Shown here: in pieces, positions 1-10,600 of the stretch
Layout: each line of letters begins with the position of its first letter
Position numbering within the stretch: the stretch's first letter is position 1
Assembly (NCBI GenBank): GCA_016210855.1
Contig: JACQTJ010000125.1
Coordinates: 1-49,546, forward strand
Direction: 5' to 3'
Source of the DNA: Acidobacteriota bacterium
GTDB taxonomy: Bacteria; Acidobacteriota; Terriglobia; Acidiferrales; 2-02-FULL-67-57
Length of the DNA: 49,546 nt
Translations under genes and position numbers: made by a program
The notes under the pieces: generated by a model
Told to the model about the DNA's origin: nothing
The model's input: only the letters and a program-made list of their open reading frames with translations
Database searches by the model: none

Positions 1-746
1 CGGGCCACATGCCAGAACCCCGGCCGGTACTCGGGAGACGATTTCTGCAGGCTGGCCAGACCCAGCTGGTAGTTGATCCAGGCGTCGTCGGGGGTGTGCC
101 CGAGCAAGATGGCGTACTCGCGGGCGGCGGTGTCGTAATCCTTCTTCCGCCAAGCCCCGAAGGCCAGCACCTTGTGGAAGGAAGCCTCCTGCTGTGCCTT
201 CTGTTCTTCGAACTGCTTGCGTTGCGCGGGGTCGGCGGGCGGCGGCACCTGGCTGTAGAGCTGCTGGTGCAGCTCCAGGGCTTGCTGGGCCCGCTCCGCG
301 GCCCGGGCGGCCAGGACATCCGCCTCCGGCGTCCCGTTGCGGAACGACTGCAGGAAGCTAAAGGTGTAGAGGACGAGCATCTGGTAGTACGAGCCGTCAA
401 TCTGGGTGTCGTTGTATTGGGACTGCTTGTAGAGGCTGGTCACCTGGGCCCGGTCCATGGCCAGGAAGCCGTCCACGGCTTCGATCACCTTGGCGTGCTG
501 CTGCAAGCGGAAGGCCGCCTGGGCCTGGCTCGGGTAGACGAAGGCCCGCAGCACCGACTGCGGATACTTCTTCAGGAAGGCCTCGATCGTTTGCAGCTGC
601 TCGCTGGGGTTCTGGGCGCGGGTCGTGTCCACGTAGGCGTTGTACTCTTCCACCCCGTAGGGCGATCGCTGCGCCTGCGCCGGTCCGGCGTTCCCCAACA
701 GCACGCTCAGTCCCAGCAACCCCAGTAAAATCCTGCGTCCGCTCAT
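1..746 (-). CDS. Hypothetical secreted TPR-like protein (3' end lies outside the window)
   Basis: Own minus-strand read from ATG at 746: MSGRRILLGLLGLSVLLGNAGPAQAQRSPYGVEEYNAYVDTTRAQNPSEQLQTIEAFLKKYPQS...; signal peptide then helical TPR-like sequence. Open to the window edge, so absent from the ORF track. Confidence 0.75.
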   Translation of the reverse strand, partial: MSGRRILLGLLGLSVLLGNAGPAQAQRSPYGVEEYNAYVDTTRAQNPSEQLQTIEAFLKKYPQSVLRAFVYPSQAQAAFRLQQHAKVIEAVDGFLAMDRAQVTSLYKQSQYNDTQIDGSYYQMLVLYTFSFLQSFRNGTPEADVLAARAAERAQQALELHQQLYSQVPPPADPAQRKQFEEQKAQQEASFHKVLAFGAWRKKDYDTAAREYAILLGHTPDDAWINYQLGLASLQKSSPEYRPGFWHVA

Positions 747-934
747 TCTCCGTCCTTGACCTCCTCGCCGCTCTGCTTTGATCGAGCCCGGAAGGGAGCC
801 TGGAATCAAACCCTGATTATAGGCAGCTTCGGACCCCCTCCGCAAGCGCCTTTTTGCCGGCGAGCTCCTTTCCGCCCTCTCCGCCTGCCTGCTATGATGA
901 CGGCGGGAAGAAAACCGTTATCCGGGAGTTCCGC

Positions 935-1648
935 ATGAACCCTGCCCCCGAAACCCGCCTGGCCATTGTGACCGGGGCCAGCCGCGGCATCGGCTACGCC
1001 GTCGCCACGGAGCTGGGCCGGCGGGGGTACCGTCTGGCCTTGCTGGCCCGCCGGAAGCCGCCCCTGGAGGAAGCTGCACAGCGGCTCGCTTCCTCGGGTG
1101 CGGTCGTGGACACCTACCCCTGCGACGTCCAGGACGCCGCCCAGGTCCGCGCCACCTTCAAACAAATCCTCGACCGGGCTGGTCGGGTGGATGTCCTCGT
1201 CAACAACGCCGGCGTCGGCACCTTCGCCCCCGTCCACCAGATCTCCGACGCCGACTGGGACTCGACCCTGAACACCAACCTGCGCGGGGTCTTCTATTGC
1301 TCGAAGGCCGTCATCCCCCGCATGATCGAGCAGCGCCTCGGCCACATCATCAACATCAGCTCGCTCGCCGGCAAGAACCCGCTCCCCGGCGGCAGCGCCT
1401 ACTGCGCCTCCAAGTGGGGCCTCATGGGCCTGACCTACTCGATGGCGGAAGACCTGCGCGAGTACGGCATCCGGGTCAGCGTCGTCTGCCCCGGCAGTGT
1501 CCAGACCGAATTCACCCCCCACCGGGGGAAGGACGCCGCCCGGATGCTGCAGCCCACCGACGTCGCTCGCGTCGTGGGCTGGCTGCTCGAGCAGGAGCCG
1601 CAGAGTTTCGTGAGCGAAGTCCTTCTGCGCCCCACCCAGAAACCTTAG
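935..1648 (+). CDS. Short-chain dehydrogenase/reductase (SDR) family oxidoreductase
   Basis: TGASRGIGYA, NNAGVG and YCASKWG (YxxxK) motifs. Start trimmed from 854 to the ATG at 935. Confidence 0.9.
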   Translation: MNPAPETRLAIVTGASRGIGYAVATELGRRGYRLALLARRKPPLEEAAQRLASSGAVVDTYPCDVQDAAQVRATFKQILDRAGRVDVLVNNAGVGTFAPVHQISDADWDSTLNTNLRGVFYCSKAVIPRMIEQRLGHIINISSLAGKNPLPGGSAYCASKWGLMGLTYSMAEDLREYGIRVSVVCPGSVQTEFTPHRGKDAARMLQPTDVARVVGWLLEQEPQSFVSEVLLRPTQKP

Positions 1649-1687
1649 CTCTGTCCACCTAGGTCAGAACGACCGACAAGCAGCTTC

Positions 1688-1728
1688 CTCGGAATGACAG
1701 GTAGGGGAGCGTTAATTGTCATTCCGAG
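1688..1728. repeat. REP-like inverted repeat of the 'TGTCATTCCGAGCGxAGCGAGGAATCTGCT' type
   Basis: CTCGGAATGACA (1688-1699) and TGTCATTCCGAG (1717-1728) are perfect 12-bp inverted arms. The right side continues cggagcgaggaatctgct to ~1745. Confidence 0.8.
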
Positions 1729-2525
1729 CGGAGCGAGGAATCTGCTTTGTCCCCGGGCCCCCGCTGGCGCCGCTCCGCCTCCGCCCTCACGTACTCCCGC
1801 AGCGTCGCCGTCATGCGGTGGTCGGTTGCCAAAAGCTGTAGGTCGGCGGTCCTGAGCTCCGCCAAGAACCCCAAGGCCAATCCGAGCGGGGTCAGCGGGT
1901 GCCGCACCAGTTGCACGCGGATGTCGTAGCACAGCGACCACTTGGGGTGGCGGGCAATCTGCTCCACCACCGACTCGTTCAGCTCGTCCCGCCGCAGAAC
2001 GCTGATGAGCGCCCCTTCGGTCAGGAAGGGGTTGTCGAGGGCCACCGGGATCACCGGCTCGTTGCCTTCCAGCAGCAGCCCCGCCACCACCCGTGCCGTG
2101 CCCCGCCGCCCCAGGGTGATTTGTTGGCCCAGGGGGAGTTGCTGCAACCGATTCAAGATCTGGTCTTCCGCCAGGCGCTTGATCTCTGCGGGCACTGCCG
2201 GCTGCAGGCTCACCGTCACCAGGTCGAACAGGTAGAGAAACTTGAGCAGCCTCATCGACACCAGCCGGGGGGTGTGTGGGTTGAGCACCAGGGCTTTCTT
2301 TACGCGCTGGCTGGAGACGAGCTGCTCGTTCTTGGCGATGGCCTCGAGCAACTCCGGCGGCAGGTCCTTGCGGGCCAGCAGTGTGAGCAGATGCTCTTCG
2401 CTCAGGAAGGGATTCTGGAGCAGAGCCTCGAGCACCTCCAAGGCCGGGTCGTGCACGAGCAGCGTGAGCTCGCCCGGCCCGGCCCGCCGGGCTCGACCCA
2501 CGCGCTCCTCGAGACTCTCCGTCAT
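1719..2525 (-). CDS. HEAT/leucine-rich-variant repeat-like protein
   Basis: Repeated helical motifs: PALEVLEALLQNPFLSEEHLLTLLARKDLPPELLEAIAKNEQ... ATGA overlap with the upstream kinase. Start trimmed to M13 of the listed ORF. Confidence 0.7.
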   Translation of the reverse strand: MTESLEERVGRARRAGPGELTLLVHDPALEVLEALLQNPFLSEEHLLTLLARKDLPPELLEAIAKNEQLVSSQRVKKALVLNPHTPRLVSMRLLKFLYLFDLVTVSLQPAVPAEIKRLAEDQILNRLQQLPLGQQITLGRRGTARVVAGLLLEGNEPVIPVALDNPFLTEGALISVLRRDELNESVVEQIARHPKWSLCYDIRVQLVRHPLTPLGLALGFLAELRTADLQLLATDHRMTATLREYVRAEAERRQRGPGDKADSSLRSE

Positions 2526-3466
2526 GGCTGCGCCGCCCGGCCCGGCTGCTCCTCGAGCCACAGCCGCTGCGCCAGCCGCACCGCCCCTTCGGCCGGGCTG
2601 GCCTCGAGCGGCTCCACCCGCGCTCGCGGCGCCGCCGCCCGGACTTGCTTCTGCACCTCAAGCCGTATCTCTTCAGCCTCGGCGAAGACACCTCCCGTGG
2701 TCGCCACCCGCACGTCCGTGTCCAGCAGGCCGAGCTGCCGCAGCACGTCCACCGCCAGCCCGGCCAGAGCCCCACCCGCTTCTTCCAGAATTCCCCGCGC
2801 CACGGCGTCGCCCGCCCGCGCCGCCGCCACCACCCCGGGCACCAGGGCCGCTAGCTCCGCGGCCGATTCCGCGCCGACTTTGGCCTCTAGATCCTCGACC
2901 CGGCTCGCCTCGAGCCCGGTGAACAGGCTCTCGCACAGGCGGGTGGCCGGTCCCCGGCCGTCTTGCGCTCGCCGCACCGCCTCCACCGCTCGCCGGCCGA
3001 TGTCGAACCCGCTCCCCGCGTCTCCCCGGGCCGGCCCCTCACCGCCGGCGCGCGCCTGCTGGCCCAGGTTATTCCGCCCGTAGGCGATCGAGCCCGTGCC
3101 CGCCACCAGCACCACGCCCCGCCCGGCACCCCCCGCCGCTTCCAGCGCCGCCTCCATGTCGCCCACCACGGTGAGCCGGCGGGGCTTCAGGAGCTCGGCG
3201 AGCACCTCATGGGCTATTGCCCGGGCCCGGGCGTCGCCCGCGCCGGCAAAACCCGCTCCCACGCCCTCCAGGGGCAGTGCCCGCAGCCCTGCGGCGTGCC
3301 GTAGCTGCTCACAGCAATCGGTGATGGTGGCCCGCAGTTCCGCCGGGCTTACGCGACGCAAGTTGGTTCCGCCGCCCGCCGCCCGGGCCAGTACCGCCCC
3401 GGCTTCGTCGGCCAGCACGCACTCGGTCTTGCTGCCGCCCCCGTCAATGCCCAGGAAAAAGCTCAT
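2522..3466 (-). CDS. BadF/BadG/BcrA/BcrD-type ATPase, probable N-acetylglucosamine/N-acetylmuramic acid kinase
   Basis: MSFFLGIDGGGSKTECVLAD phosphate-1 motif and VLVAGTGSIAYG; neighbourhood contains murQ and namZ. Confidence 0.85.
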   Translation of the reverse strand: MSFFLGIDGGGSKTECVLADEAGAVLARAAGGGTNLRRVSPAELRATITDCCEQLRHAAGLRALPLEGVGAGFAGAGDARARAIAHEVLAELLKPRRLTVVGDMEAALEAAGGAGRGVVLVAGTGSIAYGRNNLGQQARAGGEGPARGDAGSGFDIGRRAVEAVRRAQDGRGPATRLCESLFTGLEASRVEDLEAKVGAESAAELAALVPGVVAAARAGDAVARGILEEAGGALAGLAVDVLRQLGLLDTDVRVATTGGVFAEAEEIRLEVQKQVRAAAPRARVEPLEASPAEGAVRLAQRLWLEEQPGRAAQP

Positions 3467-3583
3467 CTGCTTTGTTTTTTAGCATAGCACAGCGGATTCA
3501 AGCGGCCTCGTGCTTGCCCGCTGCCAACGCTTCGGCTAGACTGCGCCCGCATCCGGGCCTGCCTGCCGCAGGCAGGAGACGCA

Positions 3584-5050
3584 GTGGGTTTCGGGCACCT
3601 CGACCTCGCCATCGTCCTCGCCTACCTGATCGGGGTGACGCTCCTGGGGGCGTACTTCCGCCGCCAGCGGACTGTCCACGACTACTTCCTCGGCGGCAGC
3701 ACTACCCCGTGGTGGGCCATTGCCCTTTCCATCGTCGCCACCGAAACCTCGACCCTCACCATCATCGGCACCCCGGCGCTCGCCTACGGCGGCAACCTCG
3801 CTTTCCTCCAGCTCGTCCTCGGCTACATCCTCGCCCGCTTCATCATCAGCTTCCTGCTGCTGCCCCCCTACTTCGCCGGCGAGCTCTTCACCGCCTACCA
3901 GTACATCGAGCAGCGCTTCGGCCGGCTGACACGTCGCCTAGCGGCCGGCCTGTTCCTCGTCACCCGGGCCCTAGCCGACGCCGTGCGCGTGTGGGCCATC
4001 GCCCTGGTCGTGCAACTCGTCCTGCCCCGCGTTTTCCAGCTTCTCACCGGCGAAACCCTGCGCGTCGCGGAGCTCACTGCCGTCCTGGTGGTGATGGGGC
4101 TGACGCTCATCTACACCTTCCTCGGCGGAATGAAAGCCGTCATCTGGACCGACGTGGTTCAGTTCGGCATCTACCTTGGCGGCGGCCTGCTCGTCTTCTG
4201 GAGCCTGCTCCATCAAATCCCCGGCGGCTGGGCCACCGTCATGAGCGACGCTGGGCACAAGTTCGCCGCCTTCGACTTCTCCTTCGACTGGACGCGCAGC
4301 TACACTTTCTGGGCCGGCCTCTTCGGCGGCACCTTCCTGACGCTCGCCAGCCACGGCACCGACCAGCTAATGGTCCAGCGCCTGCTCGCCGCCCGCCGCT
4401 TGGGCGACAGCCAGTGGGCCCTCATCGTGAGCGGCTTCATCGTCTTCGCCCAGTTCCTGCTTTTCTTGGTGATCGGGGTCGCGCTCTCCGTGTTCTACTC
4501 CCGCGTCTCTCCGGCCGGGAGGTTCGAGAACCCGGACAAGATTTTCCCTGCCTTCATGGTGGCTGACCTCCCCTCCGGCCTGAGCGGCCTGATGGTGGCG
4601 GGTGTCTTGGCCGCGGCCATGTCCACCTCCAGCGCTACCCTGAACTCGCTTGCCGCCTCCACGGTTATTGATTTCTACCGGCCGCTCCTCGGCCGCAGTG
4701 AGCCGTCGGACGACCTGCTCCGCCGCTCCCGCTGGGTCACGGTCGTCTGGGGCGGCATTATCATCGGCCTGGCCATGCTCGCCCGCACCTGGGGCCCTGT
4801 GCTGGAAGCCGGCCTCACCATCGCCTCGATTACCTACGGCGCCTTGCTCGGGCTGTTCCTGCTCGGCCGGCTGGCGCCGAGCGCGACTCCCGGCGGCGCG
4901 GCCGTGGGGATGCTGGCCGGGCTGGTGACGATGCTGTGGGTCAAGTTCTTCACCCCACTCGCCTGGACCTGGTACGTGCTGGTGGGAACCCTCGTCACGT
5001 TCGCCGTCGGCCTGGCCGCCAGCCGCATCTCAGGGAAGAGACCGGAATGA
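3584..5050 (+). CDS. Sodium:solute symporter (SSS) family transporter
   Basis: 488 aa with many TM helices; YFLGGSTTPWWAIALSIVATETSTLTIIG and VLAAAMSTSSATLNSLAAST are SSS signatures. Confidence 0.9.
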   Translation: MGFGHLDLAIVLAYLIGVTLLGAYFRRQRTVHDYFLGGSTTPWWAIALSIVATETSTLTIIGTPALAYGGNLAFLQLVLGYILARFIISFLLLPPYFAGELFTAYQYIEQRFGRLTRRLAAGLFLVTRALADAVRVWAIALVVQLVLPRVFQLLTGETLRVAELTAVLVVMGLTLIYTFLGGMKAVIWTDVVQFGIYLGGGLLVFWSLLHQIPGGWATVMSDAGHKFAAFDFSFDWTRSYTFWAGLFGGTFLTLASHGTDQLMVQRLLAARRLGDSQWALIVSGFIVFAQFLLFLVIGVALSVFYSRVSPAGRFENPDKIFPAFMVADLPSGLSGLMVAGVLAAAMSTSSATLNSLAASTVIDFYRPLLGRSEPSDDLLRRSRWVTVVWGGIIIGLAMLARTWGPVLEAGLTIASITYGALLGLFLLGRLAPSATPGGAAVGMLAGLVTMLWVKFFTPLAWTWYVLVGTLVTFAVGLAASRISGKRPE

Positions 5051-6438
5051 AAACGCAACCCGAGCTCATTCGCGGCCTGGGCCTCATCGGCGCGAGCTCC
5101 GTCGTCGCCGGGACCATCATCGGCACCGGCATCTTCCTCGTCCCCTCCACGATGGCCCAGGCAGTGGACTCGGTGGGTCTGGTCTTCCTCGTCTGGGTGG
5201 TCGGCGGGCTGCTCTCGCTCGCCGGGGCGCTGAGCTACGCCGAGCTCGGCGCTGCTCTGCCCGAGGCCGGCGGCGAATACATCTACCTCCGCCGTGCCTA
5301 CGGGCCGCTCTGGGGCTTCCTCTACGGCTGGGAGCAATTCGTCATCGGCAAGACCGGCTCCATCGCCACCATCGCCACCGGCTTTGCGGTCTTCCTGGGC
5401 TACTTCTTCGGAGGGCTCAACCAGAAGATGCTTCTCGTGCCCCTCGGCGGCGCCTCCTGGTCGCTCACCGGTGCCCAGATCGTGTCTCTCGCTGCCATCA
5501 TCGGGTTGACCATCATCAACTACCTCGGCATCCTCGTCGGCGGCGCTGTCCAGGTCATCTTCACCTTCCTGAAACTGGCCGCTATTCTCGGCCTGGTGGT
5601 GCTCGGGTTCGCTGTGGGACAGGGCGACTGGTCAAACTTCTCGCCCTTCTTCGCCGCTCCCAAGGGCGCTGGGACGCTCAGCGCCTTCGGCGTCGCCCTG
5701 GTGGCAGCCCTATGGGCCTACGATGGCTGGAACAACCTGAGCATGGTGGGCGGCGAAGTCCGGGACCCGGAGCGCAACATTCCCCGGGCGCTCATCTTCG
5801 GCGTGCTTCTCGTGGGCGGCGTCTACATGCTGGCGAACGCGGTCTACTTCTACGTGCTCCCGCTCGCCGCCGTGAAAGTCTCCCAGCGGGTGGCCCAGGA
5901 CGCGGCCCGCAGCTTCCTCGGCGCCTGGGGCGGCGCCGCCATCACCATCGGGGCGCTGATCTCCTCCTTCGCCACTCTGAACGCCTCCATCCTCTCCGGC
6001 GCCCGCGTGCCCTACGCCATGGCCCGCGACCGCCTCTTCTTCCGCCACATGGCCGACGTCCACCCCGTCCACCGCTCCCCGGCCAAGGCGCTCCTCCTCC
6101 AGTGCGTCTTCTCCTGCGGGCTCATCCTCATCTTCGGCCAGTCGCCGGACGCCTTCTCGCGGCTCTTCACCTACACCATCTTCGGCCTGTGGATCTTTTA
6201 CGGGATGACCACCACGGCGGTGTTCGTCCTGCGTCGCAAGGAGCCCGACCTGCCGCGCCCCTACCGCACTCTCGGCTACCCCTGGGTGCCGGGCATCTTC
6301 GTCGTGGTGGCAGCCATGTTCTGCGTGAACACCGCCATCAGCAAGCCGGAGGACACGGGCCTGGGACTGCTGTTCCTGCTGCTGGGACTGCCGTTTTACT
6401 GGGTGTGGAGCCGGAAGGGCGGGCCGGCTCAATCATAG
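5047..6438 (+). CDS. APC family amino acid/polyamine permease
   Basis: MKTQPELIRGLGLIGASSVVAGTIIGTGIFLVPSTMA; ATGA overlap with the SSS stop. Start trimmed to 5047. Confidence 0.88.
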   Translation: MKTQPELIRGLGLIGASSVVAGTIIGTGIFLVPSTMAQAVDSVGLVFLVWVVGGLLSLAGALSYAELGAALPEAGGEYIYLRRAYGPLWGFLYGWEQFVIGKTGSIATIATGFAVFLGYFFGGLNQKMLLVPLGGASWSLTGAQIVSLAAIIGLTIINYLGILVGGAVQVIFTFLKLAAILGLVVLGFAVGQGDWSNFSPFFAAPKGAGTLSAFGVALVAALWAYDGWNNLSMVGGEVRDPERNIPRALIFGVLLVGGVYMLANAVYFYVLPLAAVKVSQRVAQDAARSFLGAWGGAAITIGALISSFATLNASILSGARVPYAMARDRLFFRHMADVHPVHRSPAKALLLQCVFSCGLILIFGQSPDAFSRLFTYTIFGLWIFYGMTTTAVFVLRRKEPDLPRPYRTLGYPWVPGIFVVVAAMFCVNTAISKPEDTGLGLLFLLLGLPFYWVWSRKGGPAQS

Positions 6439-7667
6439 AGCAGGTAGCGGGCGCGCAACTTCCGGAAGGCTTCGAGTTCTTCACGCCAGCCCGCCACGAT
6501 CTCGCGCGGGTCGTCCCCGGCCTGGATGCGCTCGAGCGTTTTCCTCGACCCCACCAGTCGGAGGGTTTTTTCGACCTTGAACTGCTGCGGATAGAGCTTC
6601 CAGAGAGCGCTTATCAGCTCCGCCCCCAGCCGGCCGAGGTCGAGCGCGTCGCGGTCCGTGACCGTCAGCCGCACCCCCTGGCAGGGGCGCCCGGCGTGGA
6701 TGTCTTCGCCCGGTGTGAATTCCACCGGACTGAACCGCACCCCGGGAATCTTGCGCGTTTCCAGCAGCTTGGCCAACTCGTCCGCTTTGATCCAAGGAGC
6801 GCCCAGCACTTCGAACGGCGTCTCGGTCCCGCGCCCCACCGAGACCTCGCCCGCGCGCAACAACTCCACCGCCGGATAGACGCTGTTGCCGGCGAGGCTC
6901 CGCAGGCTCGGCGAAGGATCAACCCACCCGAGGCCGGTCTCGTCGAACCACATCGGGCGCCGCCAGTTCTTCATGGGTACCACGGTCAAGTGCACCCCGA
7001 TACGGTTTTGGCCGTTGAACAGCCGCGCCAGTTCCCCATACGTCATGGCGTGGCGGAGTGGGAAGGGAAAGTAGCCCTCGAAGCTCAACCGGTCGGGGTC
7101 GAGCAGCGGCCCGTTGACCGCCACCCCGTTCAGGGGATTGGGCCGGTCGAGCACCACAAACTCCAGCCCGTGCTGGGCCGCCTCTTCCATCGCATAGGCC
7201 ATGGTGGTGGCATAGGTGTAGTAGCGGACGCCAGCGTCCTGGATGTCGAACACCAGCACGTCCAGGCCGGCGAGCATCTCCGTCGTCGGCCGCCGCGTCT
7301 TTCCGTACAGGCTGAAGACCCTGAGCCCGGTGCGCGCATCCACGGCGTCGCCGATTTCCCTTTCGTCTCCCACGTGCCCGGTCAGGCCATGCTCGGGTGA
7401 AAACAGCGCCGCCAGGGTGACGCCGGGAGCGGCCGCCAACACGTCAATCGTGCGGCGGCCGTCGCGCGTGCGCCCGGTCTGGTTGGTGATGAATCCGATG
7501 CGCTTGCCGCGCAGCCGGGCAAAGCCCTCTTCCGCCAGCACGTCGGCGCCGGTCAAGACCCGTACGGGCGGCGGCTCAGGCCCCTGTCGTCCGTTCCCGG
7601 CCAGCACCACGGCCAGCACCCCGGCGGCTGCCCGCGATAGCCAGATTTTTCGCCAGCGCAAAAGCAT
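6429..7667 (-). CDS. namZ: DUF1343 protein, exo-beta-N-acetylmuramidase NamZ family
   Basis: GKRIGFITNQTGRTRDGRRTIDVL, LFSPEHGLTG, VFDIQDAGVRYYTYATTMAYAMEEAA and VLDRPNPLNG are characteristic of DUF1343/NamZ. Confidence 0.88.
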   Translation of the reverse strand: MLLRWRKIWLSRAAAGVLAVVLAGNGRQGPEPPPVRVLTGADVLAEEGFARLRGKRIGFITNQTGRTRDGRRTIDVLAAAPGVTLAALFSPEHGLTGHVGDEREIGDAVDARTGLRVFSLYGKTRRPTTEMLAGLDVLVFDIQDAGVRYYTYATTMAYAMEEAAQHGLEFVVLDRPNPLNGVAVNGPLLDPDRLSFEGYFPFPLRHAMTYGELARLFNGQNRIGVHLTVVPMKNWRRPMWFDETGLGWVDPSPSLRSLAGNSVYPAVELLRAGEVSVGRGTETPFEVLGAPWIKADELAKLLETRKIPGVRFSPVEFTPGEDIHAGRPCQGVRLTVTDRDALDLGRLGAELISALWKLYPQQFKVEKTLRLVGSRKTLERIQAGDDPREIVAGWREELEAFRKLRARYLLYD

Positions 7668-7684
7668 TGTGAGGAAAAATCCTC

Positions 7685-10600
7685 GTGTGCTATATACAGG
7701 TCGTATCCTGTCGGGTCAACGCCCGTCGGTGGGAAGGAGTGGCTGTTCGCGTCCGCGTGAAGCCTCGCCCGCCTCGGTTTTCTGCCCTCTTTGTTTCTTT
7801 TCTTCTCCTCGGATTGTGGCTGATCCCGGTGCGCGTGGCCACTGGGCCCGAGCCTGACCTCTCTCGCAGCGAGCGCCGCTGGGTGAAGCGCCAGCTCGAG
7901 CGCATGACCCGGGAAGAAAAGATCGGGCAGCTGCTGATGGTCCCCTACTTCGGCAGCTTCTCCAACACGGAAGGCGAGGAGTTCCAGCGCCTAGTCCGGC
8001 GCATTACCCAGTTGCACGTCGGCGGGCTCATCGTCGCCACCCGCCCGCGGCGTCCCACCGGCTTTGACCGCAGCGAGGTCTATGCCCTGGCCCACCTTAC
8101 GAACCGCCTGCAGCGACTGGCACGTGTCCCGCTGCTGGTTGCGGCCGACTTCGAGCGCGGCGCCGGCTTCCGCATCCGCGAAACCACCAGCTTTCCCCAC
8201 AACATGACCCTGGGGGCTGCGGGCGACACCGACGCCGCCTCCCAGATGGGCCGCATCGCCGCCCAAGAAGCCCGCGGCCTGGGCGTGCACTGGCTGCTCG
8301 CCCCGGTGGCCGACGTCAACAACAACCCCCTCAACCCCATCATCAACATCCGCTCCTTCGGCGAAGACCCGGCCGAGGTCAGCCAACTCGTGGCCGCTTT
8401 CATCCGCGGCTGCCAGGAAGTCGGCGCCCTATGCACGGCCAAGCACTTCCCCGGCGCGGGCGACATCGCCATGGACCCACACCTCGAGCTCGCCACCGTC
8501 AGCGCCGACCGGGCCCGCCTCGAGCAGGTCGAGCTCAAGCCTTTCCGGACCGCGCTTGAGGCCGGCGTGGGTGCCATCATGACCGAGCACATCGCCGTCC
8601 CGGCGCTCGAGCCTAGGCCGGGCCTGCCGGCTACCTTCTCCCACGCCATTACCACCGATCTCTTGCGGCACCAGCTCGGATTTGATGGGCTCATCATCAC
8701 CGACGCCTTGAACATGGACGCCATCACCAACCAGACCTGGCCGGGCGAAGCCGCCGTCCGCGCCTTCGAGGCTGGCGCCGACGTCCTGCTAATGTCCCCC
8801 GAACCTGAAGTGGCCTTTGCTGCCTTGCGCCGGGCGGTCGAGTCGGGCCGCATCAGCGAAGAGCGGCTCAACGAATCGGTCGAGCGCATTCTCCGCGCCA
8901 AGACCCGGCTGGGCCTCCACCGCCACGCCGAGGTGGAGATCGAGGGCGTGGACGCCCTGATCTCGAATCCCGCCTTCCAAGACCAGGCCCAGCAGATGGC
9001 CGACCGCGGCGTCGCCCTGCTGCGCGACGAAGCGAGTCTGGTTCCCTTGGATTCCACTCGCCCCCAGCGCGGCTTCCTCCTCGTGGTCTCGGCCGACGCC
9101 GACCCCTTCCCGGGCGCCGAGCTCGAGCGGGAGCTCGCCCCGCGAGTGGATTCGCTCCTCACGGTCCGCACCGATCGGCTTTTCTTCAAGCCCGAACCCG
9201 TTGCTCTGCCCGATCCTGGGCTCTACGACTGGAGCCTGATCGCCGTCTTCGTGCGGGTGGCCGACCGCAAGGGCAACGTCGGCCTGCCGCAGAACCTGGC
9301 TGCCCTCGTCGAGCGCGCCCTGGTCGCGGACAAGCCCTCGGCGCTCGTCATCATGGGCAGCCCCTACCTGGCCGAGCGCTTCCCCCAAGCCAAGACCCTG
9401 CTTTGCACCTTCAGCACCGCAGAAATCTCCGAGCGCGCCGCCATCCGGGCGCTCTTCGGCCAGACCAAAATCGCCGGCCGCTTCCCCGTGACGGTTCCTG
9501 GCGTCGCCGAGCGTGGCGCTGGCCTCACCCGACCGGCGGTGCCCATGGAGCTCGCCGGGCCCGCGCCTTCCGATCTAGCCTCCTTCCAGCCTGTCTTCGA
9601 GCTCCTCAACGCCGCCGTCACCGACGGCGTGACACCGGGCGGGGTTCTCGCCGTCGGCCACCAGGGGCGCCTGGTGGCTTTGCATCCGTTCGGCCGCCTC
9701 CGCTACGGCGAGGACGCGCCCTGGGTCGAGCCCGACACCCTCTACGATCTGGCTTCGCTCACCAAGGTGGTCGCCACCACCACCGCCGCCATGAGGCTCT
9801 ACGAGCGTGGGCTCCTCCCGCTCGACGCTCCAGTAGTTGACTACCTGCCTGAGCTCAAGCGCGCCCCCGACGCCGAGGCCAAGGCCCGCATCACCATTCG
9901 CCACCTCCTCACCCACTCGAGCGGCTTCACCGGCTACCTCCGCCTCTTCCAGGAAGCCCAAAACCGCCAACAGCTCCTGGAGCGCATCTATTCGCTGCCC
10001 CTCGAGTATCCCACTGGCTCCCGCGCCGTCTACAGCGACCTCGGGATCATCCTGCTCGGCGAAGTCCTTGAGCGCGCGAGTGGCCAGCCGCTCGACCTCT
10101 TCCTCGCGGAAAACCTTTTCCAGCCGCTCGCCCTCAGCCACACCCTCTACAATCCACCCCCCACCTGGCGACCCCGCATCGCTCCCACCGAAGACGACGC
10201 TGAGTTCCGCCACCGCCTCCTCCAGGGCGAAGTCCATGACGAGAACGCTTGGGTGATGGGCGGCCGGGCCCCGCATGCCGGACTGTTCTCAACCGCCCAC
10301 GACCTGGCTGTCTTCTGCCAGATGATTTTGAACGGCGGCATCTACGCTCACCGCCGCTATCTTGAGCGCAGCACCATCGAGCTTTTCACCTCCCGCCAGG
10401 GCCCGCCTGACTCCACCCGCGCCCTCGGTTGGGATACGTCCTCCGAGGTCTCTTCCGGCGGCCACTACCTCTCTGCCCGCGCCTTCGGCCACACCGGCTT
10501 CACCGGCACCTCCATCTGGATCGACCCCGAGAAGCGGCTCTTCGTCATCCTCCTCACCAACCGCGTCCACCCCACCCGCTCGAACGAAAAAATCCGCGCT

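Noticed and set aside
6429-6438. Overlap of the convergent APC permease and namZ genes as a frameshift signal
   Set aside because: A 10-bp convergent 3' overlap is ordinary in compact genomes; both proteins end naturally.
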